From contig OY728123.1 in the NCBI GenBank assembly GCA_963277665.1, positions 625,082,915-625,146,914 of the forward strand: a stretch of 64,000 bases of DNA. Direction: 5' to 3'. Position 1 is the stretch's first letter; the number at the start of each line of letters is the position of its first letter. The stretch is from Viscum album (Eukaryota > Streptophyta > Magnoliopsida > Santalales > Viscaceae). Below the pieces are notes generated by a model. The model searched no databases and was not told the origin of the DNA. It saw only the letters and a list, made by a program, of their open reading frames with translations. The position numbers and the translations under genes are program-made. This document shows positions 23,756-37,396 of this stretch, one piece after another.

Positions 23756-25379
23756 CTGTAGAGACCCAAATCATGACGTACATAGACATTACATTACTTT
23801 TTCGGAATACTTAATACATAACAAAAAACAGATGCCCAAAGAACAAATTAGTTTAGTGTCTTTGGAAACTTGGATAAAAATATTCTAATCATGGTGAAAG
23901 ATCTTCAACATCTCCCATAAAGTTCTTCCCCTTTTTTTCATACCTAAAACCATTATTTTATCTAGGGGAAAAAAAATAAAACATAAAAATGGTGATCTCA
24001 AATTCTCATTAAGGGTATTCATGGAGAATATAAAAGAAACCATATTCATTTGAAGATAAAAACATGAACATACAGTTTTAAACTTAAAAATCATGAGTTG
24101 TGAAATAAATCTTGGCAGTACGTAAGGCATAGATCATAAAGGAACATTAATCATGATAAACTTGCATGGGAATCAAACATATAATTTTGTAAAACCATTA
24201 ATCACGTGATATGATTTCCATAGTAGCCAAGGCAATTCTTCCATGACCATCATAGTGGACAAAGTCCATTACTGAACCGAGTTTACTTGTCGTTCCAGCC
24301 CTATAATAATGAACCAGATATACATTTCATTAAATCCATGTCTATACCATGATATATAAATCATTACCCAATTCATTGGAGTGAGATATAGGTCCCACCC
24401 ATCTCATAATGAAATCATTCTTAAGTGTGCCATAAAATAAACAAAATTCATTCATCATAACCCAACGAATAAAATGGGTTTCATAAACATCATTCCATCA
24501 TGTAATAATCAATAAAAATAAATGGATATCATTTAATCATAAAATAAACATGTAAATAATTGGGAAATTATACTTGAAACATAACCATATTAATGAATTT
24601 CATCTTAGATGGAAAATATTTCTGATGAAACACTTGAAATGAATTAATGAGGAAAATATCATTTTTTCTTCAAAATAATGTTCTATTCCCAAAATTTCAT
24701 TCCATATTAAAAGAAAATAATTTTATTGAAAATAACCATGAAATCTTGTTGAGGAATCTTCGAGGAAAGAAGGAGTTATGAAATCGAAAATGATCTATTC
24801 AAGCCGTATAAGTTAACAAAACATTCACCTCGTACTTTTTCCGAAAAAGTCAAAATGTAACTCGTATGGTAAACAAAAGAAATATTGCTTCCATACCCTG
24901 TAGTAATAGTCAAAAAAGGGTAAAAATGGCTTTAAATATACATGGAAGAATAGTAAAAATTTTATGAAAACATTTTGAGAAAACATGGACATGGATGAAA
25001 AACATAACCCCAGTAAATACTTACGAATAAACAATCTCAGATAAGAACGAGATTGTAATAATTATCCATTACCTTATGTCCAATTTCATCTGTATGTATC
25101 TGAGACTCCTATATAGTGGGTTTAAACTTATTATTAACGTATTATAGAACCATAATAATATTTATTATATCATATATTATTCACTTACAACCTTATATTA
25201 CCCATTCATTTGATAATTCAATGTTAAAGTAGTGTTTTGGGTAAAATCGGTTCATTTATCATACGGGTTTTGACTTGTAATTATTCAAATGATTACATAG
25301 ATCATGATTACTTACTTCCAGAATGAAAAAAATGATTTATATATAATATATATTCATAATATATATACAATAGATTGAT

Positions 25380-25830
25380 AAATGAAATAAAACACACCGT
25401 TCATGGAGACGGTAGGCCGTACATACGCATGAACACTATTTTCCGTTCATTATTAAATTGAATGTAAGTATATAAATAACATATAAATAAATAAACTATA
25501 ATTGTTTTGTCATTTTTTCATGATTATTAACAATATATACTTTATAATAATTTTGGAATGGTTAATATGTAGGATGAATCTCTTCGCGTCGTGGAGACAG
25601 TAATCTGTACGTACGCACGAGCAATGATATCATTCCCATAATTATTGAATGAAATTGGAGTGGATGATATAATATCTCAGAATAACTATTATGTTATAAT
25701 AATCATGGATATTTATTTCTTCCACAATTATACCCATCCATGTAGGTTGGTTATGAAAAACAGATTACACCCCGGCATGGAGACAATAGGCCGTACGTAT
25801 GCATGCACAATGATTTTGTTTTTCGTAGGA
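25380..25830 (-). repeat. Threefold CpG-core repeat in right LTR of element A
   Basis: The cores are at about 25395-25435, 25584-25625 and 25770-25812, the counterparts of those in the left LTR. They read, for example, 'ggccgtacatacgcat' and 'ctgtacgtacgcac'. The spacing is again about 186 bases. Confidence 0.8.
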
Positions 25831-26147
25831 TGGATATAAGTTGAAATTGGGTTGTTTCATATTTACAATAACATATCATTATATTAGTTATACTTATATT
25901 ATTACTTTATGATGAAACAACTAATGAATTGTAATTAGATGAAGAAATAAACTTGAATGAATCGGTAGAAGAGAATACCTCTCCCAGGACGTGCCTATTT
26001 TAAACTTCCACTTAGGGCACTAGAGTTGTCCTTATTATAATAACGTATCCTCTATAAAATAACTATATAGGTTGGGAAGATTGATTATTATGGGTTTTAA
26101 GATCATGAAGGATTAAGATGTAGTGATGAGAAGAGGGAGGAGGTGTC

Positions 26148-26155
26148 CTTTTATA
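26148..26155 (-). promoter_or_regulatory. Predicted TATA box in the 5' LTR of element A
   Basis: TATAAAAG on the minus strand, conserved with 18748-18755. A start about 25-30 bases downstream would leave roughly 2.3 kb of LTR in the RNA leader before the primer site. Confidence 0.65.
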
Positions 26156-28371
26156 AGAGATGGGAGGGGCACTTTTGGAAACCTCAAAAATATTAATTTA
26201 TAATAAACTCAAAACCCACTTAAAAACTTCCCAAATGACTCATATTCGAATATGAGATGAGATAGGGTTTTATTATCATCAGAAAATAAAATTTAGACAT
26301 GTTGGAAAATTATTTTAAACCTTATCAATTTGATTTATCCTTATTTAATCTATTTAATATTATTTGTGGTAATAATTTTTTAAATTTTAATTTGTTATAA
26401 AAAATTACTTATGTGTTTTTAATTGTCTATAATTGGATACGTTATGACATTTTAGACCATATAAATTTCTATTTATAATTTTTAAATTTATTTGTGATTT
26501 TTAAACAATTTAAAAAAAAATTATTTTTATAAAATATCAATAGTGTCAATTTTGACACTATTCATTTTATTGAATTTAAATAAAATCTAAACAGAAGATA
26601 TGATCAAACCAAAATATTTAATATATTCCTAACATGTCATATTCATATATAAATTTTTTTATCACATTAATTAGTTAACATAATATTTATTTTAAAAATT
26701 TTCAAACCATTTATTGGATATTTCTCTTAATAAAATAATTATGACAACATTTTTGCATAATTATTTAATATAATTATATGTTTTATAAAAATTAAAAAAA
26801 ATACTAAGATGAAGATAAATCTAATAGATTTAATAATAATACTTTTAGTTGAATTTATCATCTAAAACATCCAAATTTTAAAATTTTATATTTATTAAAG
26901 TTTGAAGTTGACAACTTTGACATCATTTAAAATAAAATAATATAAGTATCATAATCTGTTTTATAAGTCCCCAAATGGTATAAAGGATGACCGTTAGATT
27001 ATTAGGGTATATATATAATCTACCAATAAGTTTTGGTCAAGTTTCTTGTCCTTTTGATGGGTATTATTATTTTAATATAAATTATATTATTTATTTTTCA
27101 CTAAATAAAAAAAATTTGGATCTTTAATGTATAAGATAATAAGGTAATTATATATTTCTTAAAAATCACAATTAAGTTACCATGATGCAAAATAAAATTT
27201 TATCCATAAAAAGTGTATTTATAATTGAATTTATATTCTGTATAACCTTATGTTAGAAATACATTAATTATTAAAGTTTGAGTGAGACATATTTCACTTT
27301 TTTAAAATAAAATAAATTAAATGTCTTAATCACATCCAAGTGGGTTTAAAAAGAAACCATTTCGACCCAATTATATTTAGGATGAAATACAATTATCCAA
27401 TTATATTAATACAAGTGTTTGGGTAATTTTAAAATATTATTTTACCCTTAATTACCTGATTTACCTTTAACTGTAGCAAATAAAATTTACTGTAGTTGCT
27501 ATTCATAATGTCTAAAAATAAAAAGTATCTAATTAACATAATTTGGATATACTGATTCCAAATATGGAATAAAATTTTTAAAAATTCAAAATATATATGT
27601 TGCAGTATTTAAATTAAAATTAATCCCACTTTTGAGAAAATCAGTTCTAAAAGTTAAAACATTGCAAAAGATTGAATTTTTTACCTATGAATTCAATGTA
27701 AAATTAATGATAATGACAGACATAATATTAAATGGTTAAAATATATTATATTTATTAATTAATACAATTAAATATTATAATTTAACAATATAAATTATCT
27801 TGATGAAAAAAGATGTTTTAATTAAATTTTAGCGTATTTTTATTGTTCATCAAAATATGTAAGTAAACAGAAAAATTGTAAAAAATTATGCAAAGTTAAT
27901 TTTTATATCTTTATTGAAAATAATAAATTTATTTTGTCAAATAGAACTTATAAATGTGTCATAAACTAGATTTAAAGTGGGTGCGCCATCAAAAGGTGGC
28001 AAAAATGCATTTTTTGAAAAATACTTATTTTACCAAAAAAAATTATTTTCTTTTCATACCATGTTCTAGAATATGTGTAAGATGAATGATAATGTTATAA
28101 AATTAAAAATTTGGTTAATAATATTCATAACAGCAAGTTTATTTTAATTTTATAATAATATATCATTGTTTAGTGAAACTCAGTATTACGTACAACACAC
28201 GATATTGAGGAAGGTCACTCTTGCATGCAACACAAGCCAAGAATAGTGTTTGTGTATAATACAAGCTAATACACTGTTGTGTATAGCGCAAGCTAATCTT
28301 GGTGTAGCGTGCAACACAAGATATCAAATAAATTAAAAATAATTTTTCTCATAAAATCATGGGGTGTTACA

Positions 28372-30435
28372 ATATGTCTATAAATGAACTTTTGGGTTTA
28401 AAAACTCTAAAACGTGCATCTAATAGTCAAATTCATAACGAAATAAAATTAATTTGAGTGAAATAATTGTAAAACTATATTTTAATCATCTATAACGTGT
28501 ATGAGTATGTGACACATCAATCATACATCCAATGTGCTTTTATTCACTCAATAAATTTTTTTAGTGATTTAAAATTCTTTAAAAATGTGCATCAGGGGGT
28601 CAAAATTAAGAAAAAGACATTATATTTCTATGAAATCATAATCCAAAAACTGACTAACTAAAATTGAAATTTTATTAAAATAGGATGAAAAACCAACCTT
28701 AATGTGAGGAAGAAAGTGAATGTAGGGTATTAAGGTGGTCTAAAATAGTGAATCTCAAGAGCATGACCATTAATAATGTCCAATCCATCTACACGAATAG
28801 ATATTATATTAGAAAACCAAGATAAAGATACATATTAGGGAGCCTTTTAAGAAATAAATCTTCTAAATTCTTTCCTCCATTCCATTTTTTAGTATTTTAA
28901 ATGTTGTTGCTGATAAGGCGCATACACTTATCCACATGATAAGTAGTGTTCCAAGGGGTGGAGATGCGGCCACACATAGAGTTATAAACAAATATATGGG
29001 TTTTAAAAAATATAAAATATGTCTGAAATGATAAAAACCATATAAATAAACATTATATTAGCATGAAAACATGTGAAAACTCTCATTGAATAATTTCTAA
29101 TGTGTACGAGTAGACGGAACTCCAATATGATGTGTGGTGTGCTTCGAATGGCCCAATAAGTTTTTTAATTATATGAATGTATTTTAAACCATTCATTAGT
29201 TAATCAAAACGAATAAAAACTATTTTATTTCCATGAATTCATAGTAGAACAACATTAAATTAACTTTTTTAATATCGGAACTGATTCCACATAAATCAGA
29301 GTAACAGTTTTATCACGAGGTCTATAAAATCATATTTTGTGATGTAAATCTATAAAACATGCATATAATGGTATAAACCGTAGAAAACATAAATATATTT
29401 TCATGGAATATTTGGAAACCTATCGTTAAATATTTTTTAATCTGCATGGGTAGCAAACACATAAATTGGACATGTGGTGTGCTCTGAAGGATTGAATAAT
29501 ATGTTTTCAATGATATTAAAGTCTTCAAAAATGTTCATCGTGGTGTTATAACCAACCAAACTCCATAAAATATCCATGTAATCTATATGTCAATGACCAT
29601 ATATTTATTTTTAATGTTTATTAACAGGTAGCACATCAATTAAATTGAATCATTTTTAGGGATATCCAAAAACACATTTTTAGTGTTTTAAAACTATAAA
29701 ACAAGCATGTAACAATCAAACCCATAGAAAATGACCTTAGATTCATGTCAAATCATGAGTAAAATATAAATGAATTTTTTATGATTTCTAAAAAGAAAAT
29801 ATGTTAATTGAATGTGCAGTGTTCTTATAATTACTTAATAATAAGTTTTTATTTAAATGAAATTCATTAAAAACGTGTGTTAGTGTGTTAAAAGTAAGAA
29901 ACTGATCTGTGATTATTGTTAAATCATTGAAAAATTACCATATATTGATTGTATAAATTTTAGAACTAAATCCACATCAATCTGATTGATTTCTCATTTG
30001 AGATGTTCATAAACACATTTTTCATTTTTTAAAAATTTAAAACATGCATGTAATACTCACAACCACACAAAACTACCACATATGGGTGTTAAATCACGGG
30101 TAAACCATATTTTAATCTTTTGAGAAGTGTATAGGTAGACATAACACTAATCAGACTTGTGGTATTCTCTAAATGACTTAATAAAAAGTCCATATCGATA
30201 TAAATTTTTTTAAAAACATGTGTTAGGGGCTCAAAATTAAGGAAATGACTTTTTATTTCCATGAAATCATAGGAAAATAATCATATATTGATTTTTAAAA
30301 TTTAATAGTTCAAGTAATGTTAAAATATTTAAAATTTTCTTATTGATTCATTTTGGGTACACGACATGTCTATTGAGAAACTATTTATATTGTTATAAAC
30401 TTAACTATTTCATGTTCTGGGAGTTCAATCACATA
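28372..30435. repeat. ~341-bp satellite array, continued
   Basis: The satellite resumes after element A in register with 16358. Landmarks near 29266, 29607, 29946 and 30289 are 339-343 bases apart. The units fade and recombine after about 30320, the last recognisable piece being 'atgttctgggagttcaa' near 30412. A block of about 340 bases at 28636-28975 is not satellite. Confidence 0.9.
28636..28975. other. Non-satellite block inside the satellite array
   Basis: The satellite landmarks stop at 'gaaatcataatcc' and resume at 'tataaacaaatatatggg'. About 90 bases of the expected unit are missing and about 340 unrelated bases are present. No target duplication or terminal repeat was recognised. It may be a fragment of an unidentified transposon or filler DNA at a repaired break. 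Confidence 0.55.
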
Positions 30436-30943
30436 TTAAATAGGTAATTATAATATTTTATGTGCTCTAGCTGATTTTAGAGGCTTACATACCTAATTAT
30501 TTTTCATATCTTCATTTAATTTTTGATATGTGACATGATATACAATTTGTTTTAAGTGAGATAATATGAATATACTCTATTCTTGTTCTATTTTTTGATC
30601 ATTTTATTAAACTCTCTAGTTTTTTATTGAAAGTGACAGATATATTTAGTAGGTATATAGTTGGTCATTTTGAGCTGTGGAACACTTTAGAAGCTAATCA
30701 TGATGATTTATAGTTTTTATGGTATGGTTAAATTCAATAAACAATTATAATGTAGTAATTATTTTATTTGTTCAGTAGTTCTAATTTGATTCATTTTTTA
30801 TTACAGTTGATATGATGGTAATGAGGTAGGTTTTGTGTACAATGAGGCTAGATATAGAGGTGGTAAGATGTTTGGAGGTGGAGAGATTTATGTGATGGGT
30901 TGGGTGTGGATACTGAACTTATTCTACTTAACAACCTCAACTC
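30436..30943. other. Unassigned spacer between satellite and element 2
   Basis: No family was recognised. A short plus-strand open stretch near 30811-30910 reads 'YDGNEVGFVYNEARYRGGKM' and then a glycine-rich run, preceded by 'ttattacag', which could be an exon border. It is too short to assign. Confidence 0.35.
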
Positions 30944-33900
30944 TAGTAATCTAGATCTAGTATCTACTTTATTTCATTGGCATAGATACTGGTGATATAA
31001 TCCTAGAGGACTGATTAGTTCAGTAGTCTTGGAGAACCAGATACATAGATGATACCTATTTTATATTGGGAATAAAATATAAAACATAGCAAAAAAAAGT
31101 GACATCCTTGAAACTCATTCATAGATGTATGCTTCATCATATGCTGGGTAAAGTAAATAGAATAAGAGTGAACTCAAATTTTTAGTACGGGTTTAGTATA
31201 GTATAAGATATTATGGGAAAATTATGCATAATAAATATGGGAAGGAAAACAACTGAAAACATGTGGCATTTAATTAATAACATGACAATGAAATTCATCC
31301 ATAGATAATATCAAACACAATAATATCATGGCTAATAATAACTAAAATTAATGAAGAAAATGGATACTATTGAACATCATGATCTCAGAAATAATGATAT
31401 CTCAATCATCATAACCTTCCACCAAGACAGTTTAAACAATGGGTGGGTATATATCAATAACCCAATTAATAATTTGGTCCAACTTATCTTACTCATGAGA
31501 ATTATCAATACATCAAGGGAATATATAATTATAGGTCGCATCAATTAATGCATTTTAAATTCATTCCTCATATATTTACTGATAAATTTAAGCCATAAAT
31601 AGTATAACTTATCAATTAATTTTAGTATTGAGTAAATAAATAAGAATATTAATATATACCTAGTCAACCAAATAACATTCATTGTAAAACATTGTATGTA
31701 GAAATGTTATATATTTTAGGAAATAATCATAACTATTATATAAATAAAATGTGTATTTAATAAAAATGTAAAGTCCATTGTTCATAAGAAAGTGAATTTT
31801 TCATGAGAGATTTAATGTAAACAAAATTATTCATTATATGAGAGATAGACATCATAAAAGTATGTTTTTTAGTAAAATAAATTATTTTAAAGAATAAAAT
31901 AAAGTTTAATAAAAACATTTAGTTTAATTTTCCTTAAATATTTTGGTTAAAAAATCATTGAAAACTTGTAGAAGAAGATAAAAGTGTAAAATAATAATGG
32001 TTTCAGGAAATTCCATTAACATCGTATATGTTAAATAAAAAACATTTCTTTATATTTTTTATAATGAAAGTTAAAAAATATACTTTCAAAAAAAATTAGA
32101 AAGATTCATTTAAAACCTTTTAATGAGTCAAGGATAACTTAAAATATCTATTCAGTAAATAAAAATTACTTTTGTAAAAAAAATTAAAAATATGGGCCTA
32201 GAAGAACAATATACCTGGTCAATAAGAGAAATAAGATTTCATTTTCTTTTAAATATTACTATTCTTGATTCAAGTTCATAATATACGATAATTTGTAATA
32301 AAACATGTTATCTCCTCAAATATTGATATGATAATAAAATAGTTAGAGATTATGGAGAATATATTATAAAGTTTCTTCAATTAAAATAACAGAAAACCCA
32401 AGTAAATGAGATTGTAAAATAAATTCTTACATAGGTGATAACATTCAAATTGTAACCAATTGATATATTAAAATTGAAGTGAAACTGTAATCATTATTAA
32501 TAATTTATTATTTATGTTATATACCTAAAAGGGGTAGTATATAAACAACATAAAAAATAAATATGTGCATGATACCAAATATGTATCAATAAAGTGAAAA
32601 TTGATATTAAAATCCATTACCTCATTTTTCCCCACAGTCAAAAATGATTCAACCTCCTTTATAATGGTTTTAGACATGTTATTAATTTATACTAGAACCA
32701 TATTATTATTTTTAAAATAATATATGATCCCCTTATAACATCTTATCACCTATTTTTTGACAATCTTTCATTATCATTATTATTAAGGTTGATAACTACT
32801 TTATTTTATCATCCATGGAAGTTATATTAATCATTATTTGATTATGGTTCCATAATATCCACATTTTAATAATGAAATAAATATAATATATATCCCTTAA
32901 AGTTTTCCTTATTACCTTCCATGCAAACTATTAGTAAAAAATTGATCACATAACATCGTGGAGGTAGTAGTCCACACGTACGTATATGTAGCGTTATCAT
33001 TTTCAAATAGATTAGTAGGTAAGGAGGTATATATGATATTATAATTATTGAATAATATCTTTGTCATAAATATAAAATATCTTAATTAGTTACATATTTA
33101 TAACCATCAATTTAAATTGGTGATGAAAACCAAATTACAAGGCTATGTGGAGATAGTATGTCATACATACACCCATGTGATGTTTTCACTTTTCATAAGA
33201 TGGAAAATAATTTGAAAATGGTTGTATAATGATCATAATAACAAATAATTATATTTATGATAATTTACTAATTATTTTATAATGGCCTTTATTGATTTAT
33301 AGGAAGTATAAGATTAAATAAATTTGAATTATTCGGTAAAAAATATTACCACTTCTTCAAAGAAAGTGATATGGATATTCTCTTAAGGGACCTAGGGTTG
33401 GTCATTTAGGGAGAACAAAAATTCCAAAACATGGATAAGGATTTTTATAATAATTTTTTATAGTTTTTGGATGATCTATGTGGGTCTATGTGGTGCATAT
33501 AAGATATGATACATGGATTCTTTTAATAGTGAATGAAAGGACTCGCATGGAATTAATAAAAATATTTAAATACAATAAATTCAGTTTCTTATGAAGTTGG
33601 AATAATGTGGAAATAATTTTGAAGCTAATATAGGATATTATCGATATAAATTCCATCAAAAAATTTGAAGTGGTTTAATTGGTATTTTAATCCTTATCTT
33701 TTGGTTTAATCCTTTCCTTGAATAATTATAACCTTAACCGCAATAATGACATTTTCAATCCTAAAGGGTAATAATTTTACTTATAAGGTAAAAATTTAAT
33801 CATAAATGGATAAGGGATGATATTTTCAACCATTTTGTACCCTAATTTTCCTATTTGAATACTTTTATTATTTTTAAAAAAATTAATAACATTTTATATT

Positions 33901-34340
33901 TCATAAAATATCAATAATTCTAATTTTGAGACTACTCATTTAATCTGAAATTACTGAAATCCGAAAAAATGTGTAATTTTAATATAGACTTTTAACAAAT
34001 CTCTAATTTTTTATATTTATCTATAAAATTCATGGTTCAATTTATATTACCCAAAAAAATTCTTTTATTGTTTTTCTAATAGATTATTTTATTTTTCTAT
34101 TAATTGACTAAATACAATTTTGATGTTGTATAAGAATTTAAGGTAATTATTTCATCCCTAAAAATTGAAAATAAATTACCATGATAAAATAATTAGTTAT
34201 CCCTCAAATAAAATATTTTATTTGGGAATAATTTTTTTAATCTATATGATAAAATATTATATTATTTAAAACCAAGATAGTGACATTTATAAATTTATAT
34301 TTACTTAATATAATATAAATGTTATAATAAATGTCTAGTC

Positions 34341-36679
34341 TGTAGAGCCCACTTTGTGTATGGATTGTATTTGTTGTTAAATGATTTTCATAGGTGTTCA
34401 ATAGTGATCGATGAGATAAGAATAACTCATTGTAATCAATATGATGTAATAAATCCAAATTTATTAGTTCTTTTATGAAGTCCTCAAGTCTTGATATTCA
34501 AAGAAACAAGTTAATTGTTTGATGTCTTTGAGTTTCCAAGTGATTCCTGGATAATTGTTATGAACTTATTTGATTACATCAGATATTTTGGTTGAATAAT
34601 TATCGTAGAAAATATGATGATGCATTGATGATATGTATTTCCAAAATATCATATATTTTTTAGTGAACATGTGATACATTCTTTATGAATTAATGAATGA
34701 GAAAAGATGTTTCCAATCCAATTTATTTTTGAATAAAAAGAAAGTTGTTTCTAGAAGATAGGTATGTTTCAATACATTCCTCAAAAAATATGATGATGCT
34801 AAATATGATCAATAAAAGGATAAAAATCACACCAAATAAGGTTTGTGATTAAATAAATTGATTGTGAATGAATATGTGTTGGAGGTACGCAGAGTAGTGA
34901 TGAAAAAATGGTATAGAAAGAATTCCACATAGCAGTGCTATACGGACAATGAAGGATGATACATGTACCACGTAAAGAAAATGGTTCACGGGAGGCATGT
35001 GGTACATGGATGGATCGTATTTAGTTGGTGGCATGTAGTTCACAGTGAATGTTGTCGTTCACAGAATGGAAGTGGTGATTTAGGCCGCTACAAATGGATA
35101 AAGATACTATATGGACCGTGAAAGTAAACAGTTTTCAGTTAGATCATAGTTCGTAGGAGGATCACTATTCATTAATGGAGAACAATTTGTGGTAATGGCT
35201 ATAAAACATTGAAAATTTTGGTAAATTGGATTATAAATATGTTCATATTTATTTTCCTATATAAAAGACCATAATCCCATCCCTAATGTAGAGAAAAAAT
35301 CATTAGAAATGATCATCACTAGAGGAATAATTCAGCTATTTTCAGAATAGTTATGGGGGAAGAAATTCCATAAATGATATGTAGTCTTAGAGGAAGAGAG
35401 TTATTCTATAGGGAAATGGGAGTCTGTGTAACAAAGTTAATTCTTGGAGTAAAGATTTTGTCCACGAAGCATCAGTAGTACACAGAGCGTTGATAGTATA
35501 TGGATCATTGATAGTATACAAAAACTGAAATGGTCTGCTAAATCCACGGTTGTCCGAGAAAGGGATGGCTATTCGTGAAGAAATCATTCCACACAGTGAA
35601 AGGAATATTATGTAGGATATAGGATAGTCCATGAAGATGACACATCGTGTAAAACCATGTGTGTCCCAGTTTGATTCAAAAATGACCAAAAAAAGAAATC
35701 ACACACTATATTTTGTGTGAAGAAGAAACCGACATGCCCCTAAACTCATATTTTCACTAAGGAACAAGAAAGATATATTAAGACACTACTTCACTATTTC
35801 ATATTATTTTTTATCCATGAAGAATAGATTGTTCCCACTTAAATATTGATTATTATTTAGGGTATATCAATTGTGATGATTCAATGATGATCTGTTATTC
35901 ATTGATTTAGTAATCATAGAGGAATATTTTGTCTCTAGAGAGAAGAAGACGAGATATTAGTGTAGTTTGTTTTGTTCTAAAGAAGAAAGATGAAAAATAG
36001 TAGAAAATCTAGTGACAAAATTGATATCAGCTGATCATAATTTGTGTCAGATAAGAGTTAGTGTTCATTATCCCACAACACATTCATATTATAGTGATTG
36101 GAATTAGAATAACTTAGTGAAGTTATTAGTGTTTTCTATTGTTAATAAGTAATGGGAGTTAATTGTATTCTGTTGCAAAAGTAAAAAAGTGGTGAAGAAG
36201 GTTGTGAAAGAACAAAGAAGAACTATGAAATCAACAGGTCTCAACAGGTCGTAGACTTCATTGGTGTTACAAACCCTTATCAACAAAGAGAAGAGTATCT
36301 TGGGAGGAAGTATAAAGATCCAACCAAGCACTATAAAAAATGGGATATTGGATTGTTTTCAAAGTTCTTCATGATTATAATTGTATATCATATTGTTGTA
36401 ACCAAAAAAGGATTATTTTCTAATTGGTGTGTAGTCAGGATTATATTCTTCCATGTTAAGGATGTACTTTCTCTTATTGATTATTGAACCATGTAAAAAT
36501 ATTGTGTTCTATATTTAATACATTCATATAATTTCATGTGATAGGGAAAATAGAATAAGAGAATTGATATCCCAAAGAGTCTAAGAGGTAATGGGATAAA
36601 ATTTTATATTGGTTTAAAATGTCCCCAACACTGATTCACCCCCTCTCATTGTTAGGCATATCCCAAACTGGTCCTTACA
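34341..36679 (+). mobile_element. Solo LTR with perfect 5-bp target duplication (copia-type end)
   Basis: The 2339-bp segment begins TGTAGAGCCC and ends GTCCTTACA. It is flanked by 'tagtc' at 34336-34340 and 36680-36684. The comparison with the intact right LTR of element 2 shows it as an insertion. The 3' part with 'gattcaccccctctcatt' shortly before the end is typical of plant copia-type LTRs. The TATA box at 35258-35267 supports plus orientation. There is no internal domain, so it is a solo LTR left by recombination between two LTRs. The middle (about 34860-35700) contains loosely repeated words such as 'gttcac' and 'tccacg'. Confidence 0.88.
35258..35267 (+). promoter_or_regulatory. Predicted TATA box of the 34341 solo LTR
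   Basis: TATATAAAAG, followed by 'accataatcccatccc', lies about 920 bases into the LTR. It is the best core promoter candidate on the plus strand of this LTR. Confidence 0.55.
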
Positions 36680-37380
36680 TAGTCTGAATATTCAAGTTCA
36701 AAATATAATTATCAAATAAGAGAAATATATGTGTTTTGGAATATTTTTGGGCCCTATGAAATTATTTGCAACCTTAATTATTCGATTTATCTATTAATAA
36801 TGTGATAAATTTTACCACCACTAATATTCATAATGCCTAAAAATAAAATCTTATAATTTACCAAATTTTGACTTCAGGATTAAAAATATGGTATTATTTT
36901 TTTAATATTTAATATCTATAAGTCTATTATCTAATTTTAATATAAATTTTTAAAATGAAATGAAAATTTGTTTTTAGGAAAAAAGTATTTTTATACATAA
37001 AAATTAACATATATAAAAATTGGAAAAAAGATTTAGTAAAATTAAATTATTCTAAATAAAATGGATCATAGTTGACTTTAAGAAAAAATCCAAAATATAA
37101 TTGGATTTTTAAATTACTTTATTTAATTAAAGTAATGAAATTATTTAAAAAATTAGTATATTTTAACAATTCATTGAAAAAAAATATTTTAAGAAAATAT
37201 CTCAAAATTTTACCCTAAGATAATCCTAATATTCTAATTTTTTTAAAAAAGATAATTTAATAAAATTAAATATATAAAATTTGATAATTTATTTTTTAAT
37301 TACCTTCATGAATAAAACTATTTTATTGTTTTTTTTCATTAAAAATAAAAGCGTTCTATAATTCAATCTTGGGTGTTACA

Positions 37381-37396
37381 TTCTTCCCTCCTGCAA
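37381..37396 (-). other. Polypurine tract of element 2
   Basis: On the minus strand 'gcaggagggaagaa' directly precedes the TG of the left LTR. It matches the position and composition of the tract in element A. Confidence 0.75.

Larger units (their letters stand above)
16359..28371 (-). mobile_element. Element A: gag-only Ty3/gypsy LTR retrotransposon inserted in the satellite
   Basis: The 12,013-bp element is bounded by two direct LTRs of almost equal length (4616 and 4615 bp) and reads on the minus strand, starting with TGTAACACCCC in its own orientation. The flanking target duplication is 'agatg' (16354-16358) and 'atatg' (28372-28376), differing at one base. The satellite unit resumes in register across the insertion ('ctcaagatg' then 'tctataaa'). 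The 2782-bp interior carries a primer site, a gag remnant and a purine tract, but no protease, polymerase or integrase motif. LTRs make up about 77% of the element. It must have depended on enzymes supplied in trans, or it lost pol by deletion before or after insertion. About 14 mismatches in the first ~117 aligned LTR bases suggest an old insertion. Confidence 0.93.
23757..28371 (-). repeat. Element A LTR, right copy (5' LTR in element orientation)
   Basis: This is the direct repeat of 16359-20974, starting 'tgtagagaccc' and ending 'ggggtgttaca'. Divergence is visible throughout, mostly substitutions and small indels. The next five bases, 'atatg', are the target duplication. Confidence 0.95.
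30944..37380 (-). repeat. Element 2 LTR, left copy, interrupted by a solo LTR
   Basis: It is homologous to 47249-51385. Matching stretches include 'gaataaaatataaaacatag' versus 'gaataaaatttaaaacataa' and the CpG cores at 32955-33000 and 33147-33190. Its end 'gggtgttaca' is the same as in element A. The insertion at 34341-36679 splits it. Confidence 0.85.
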
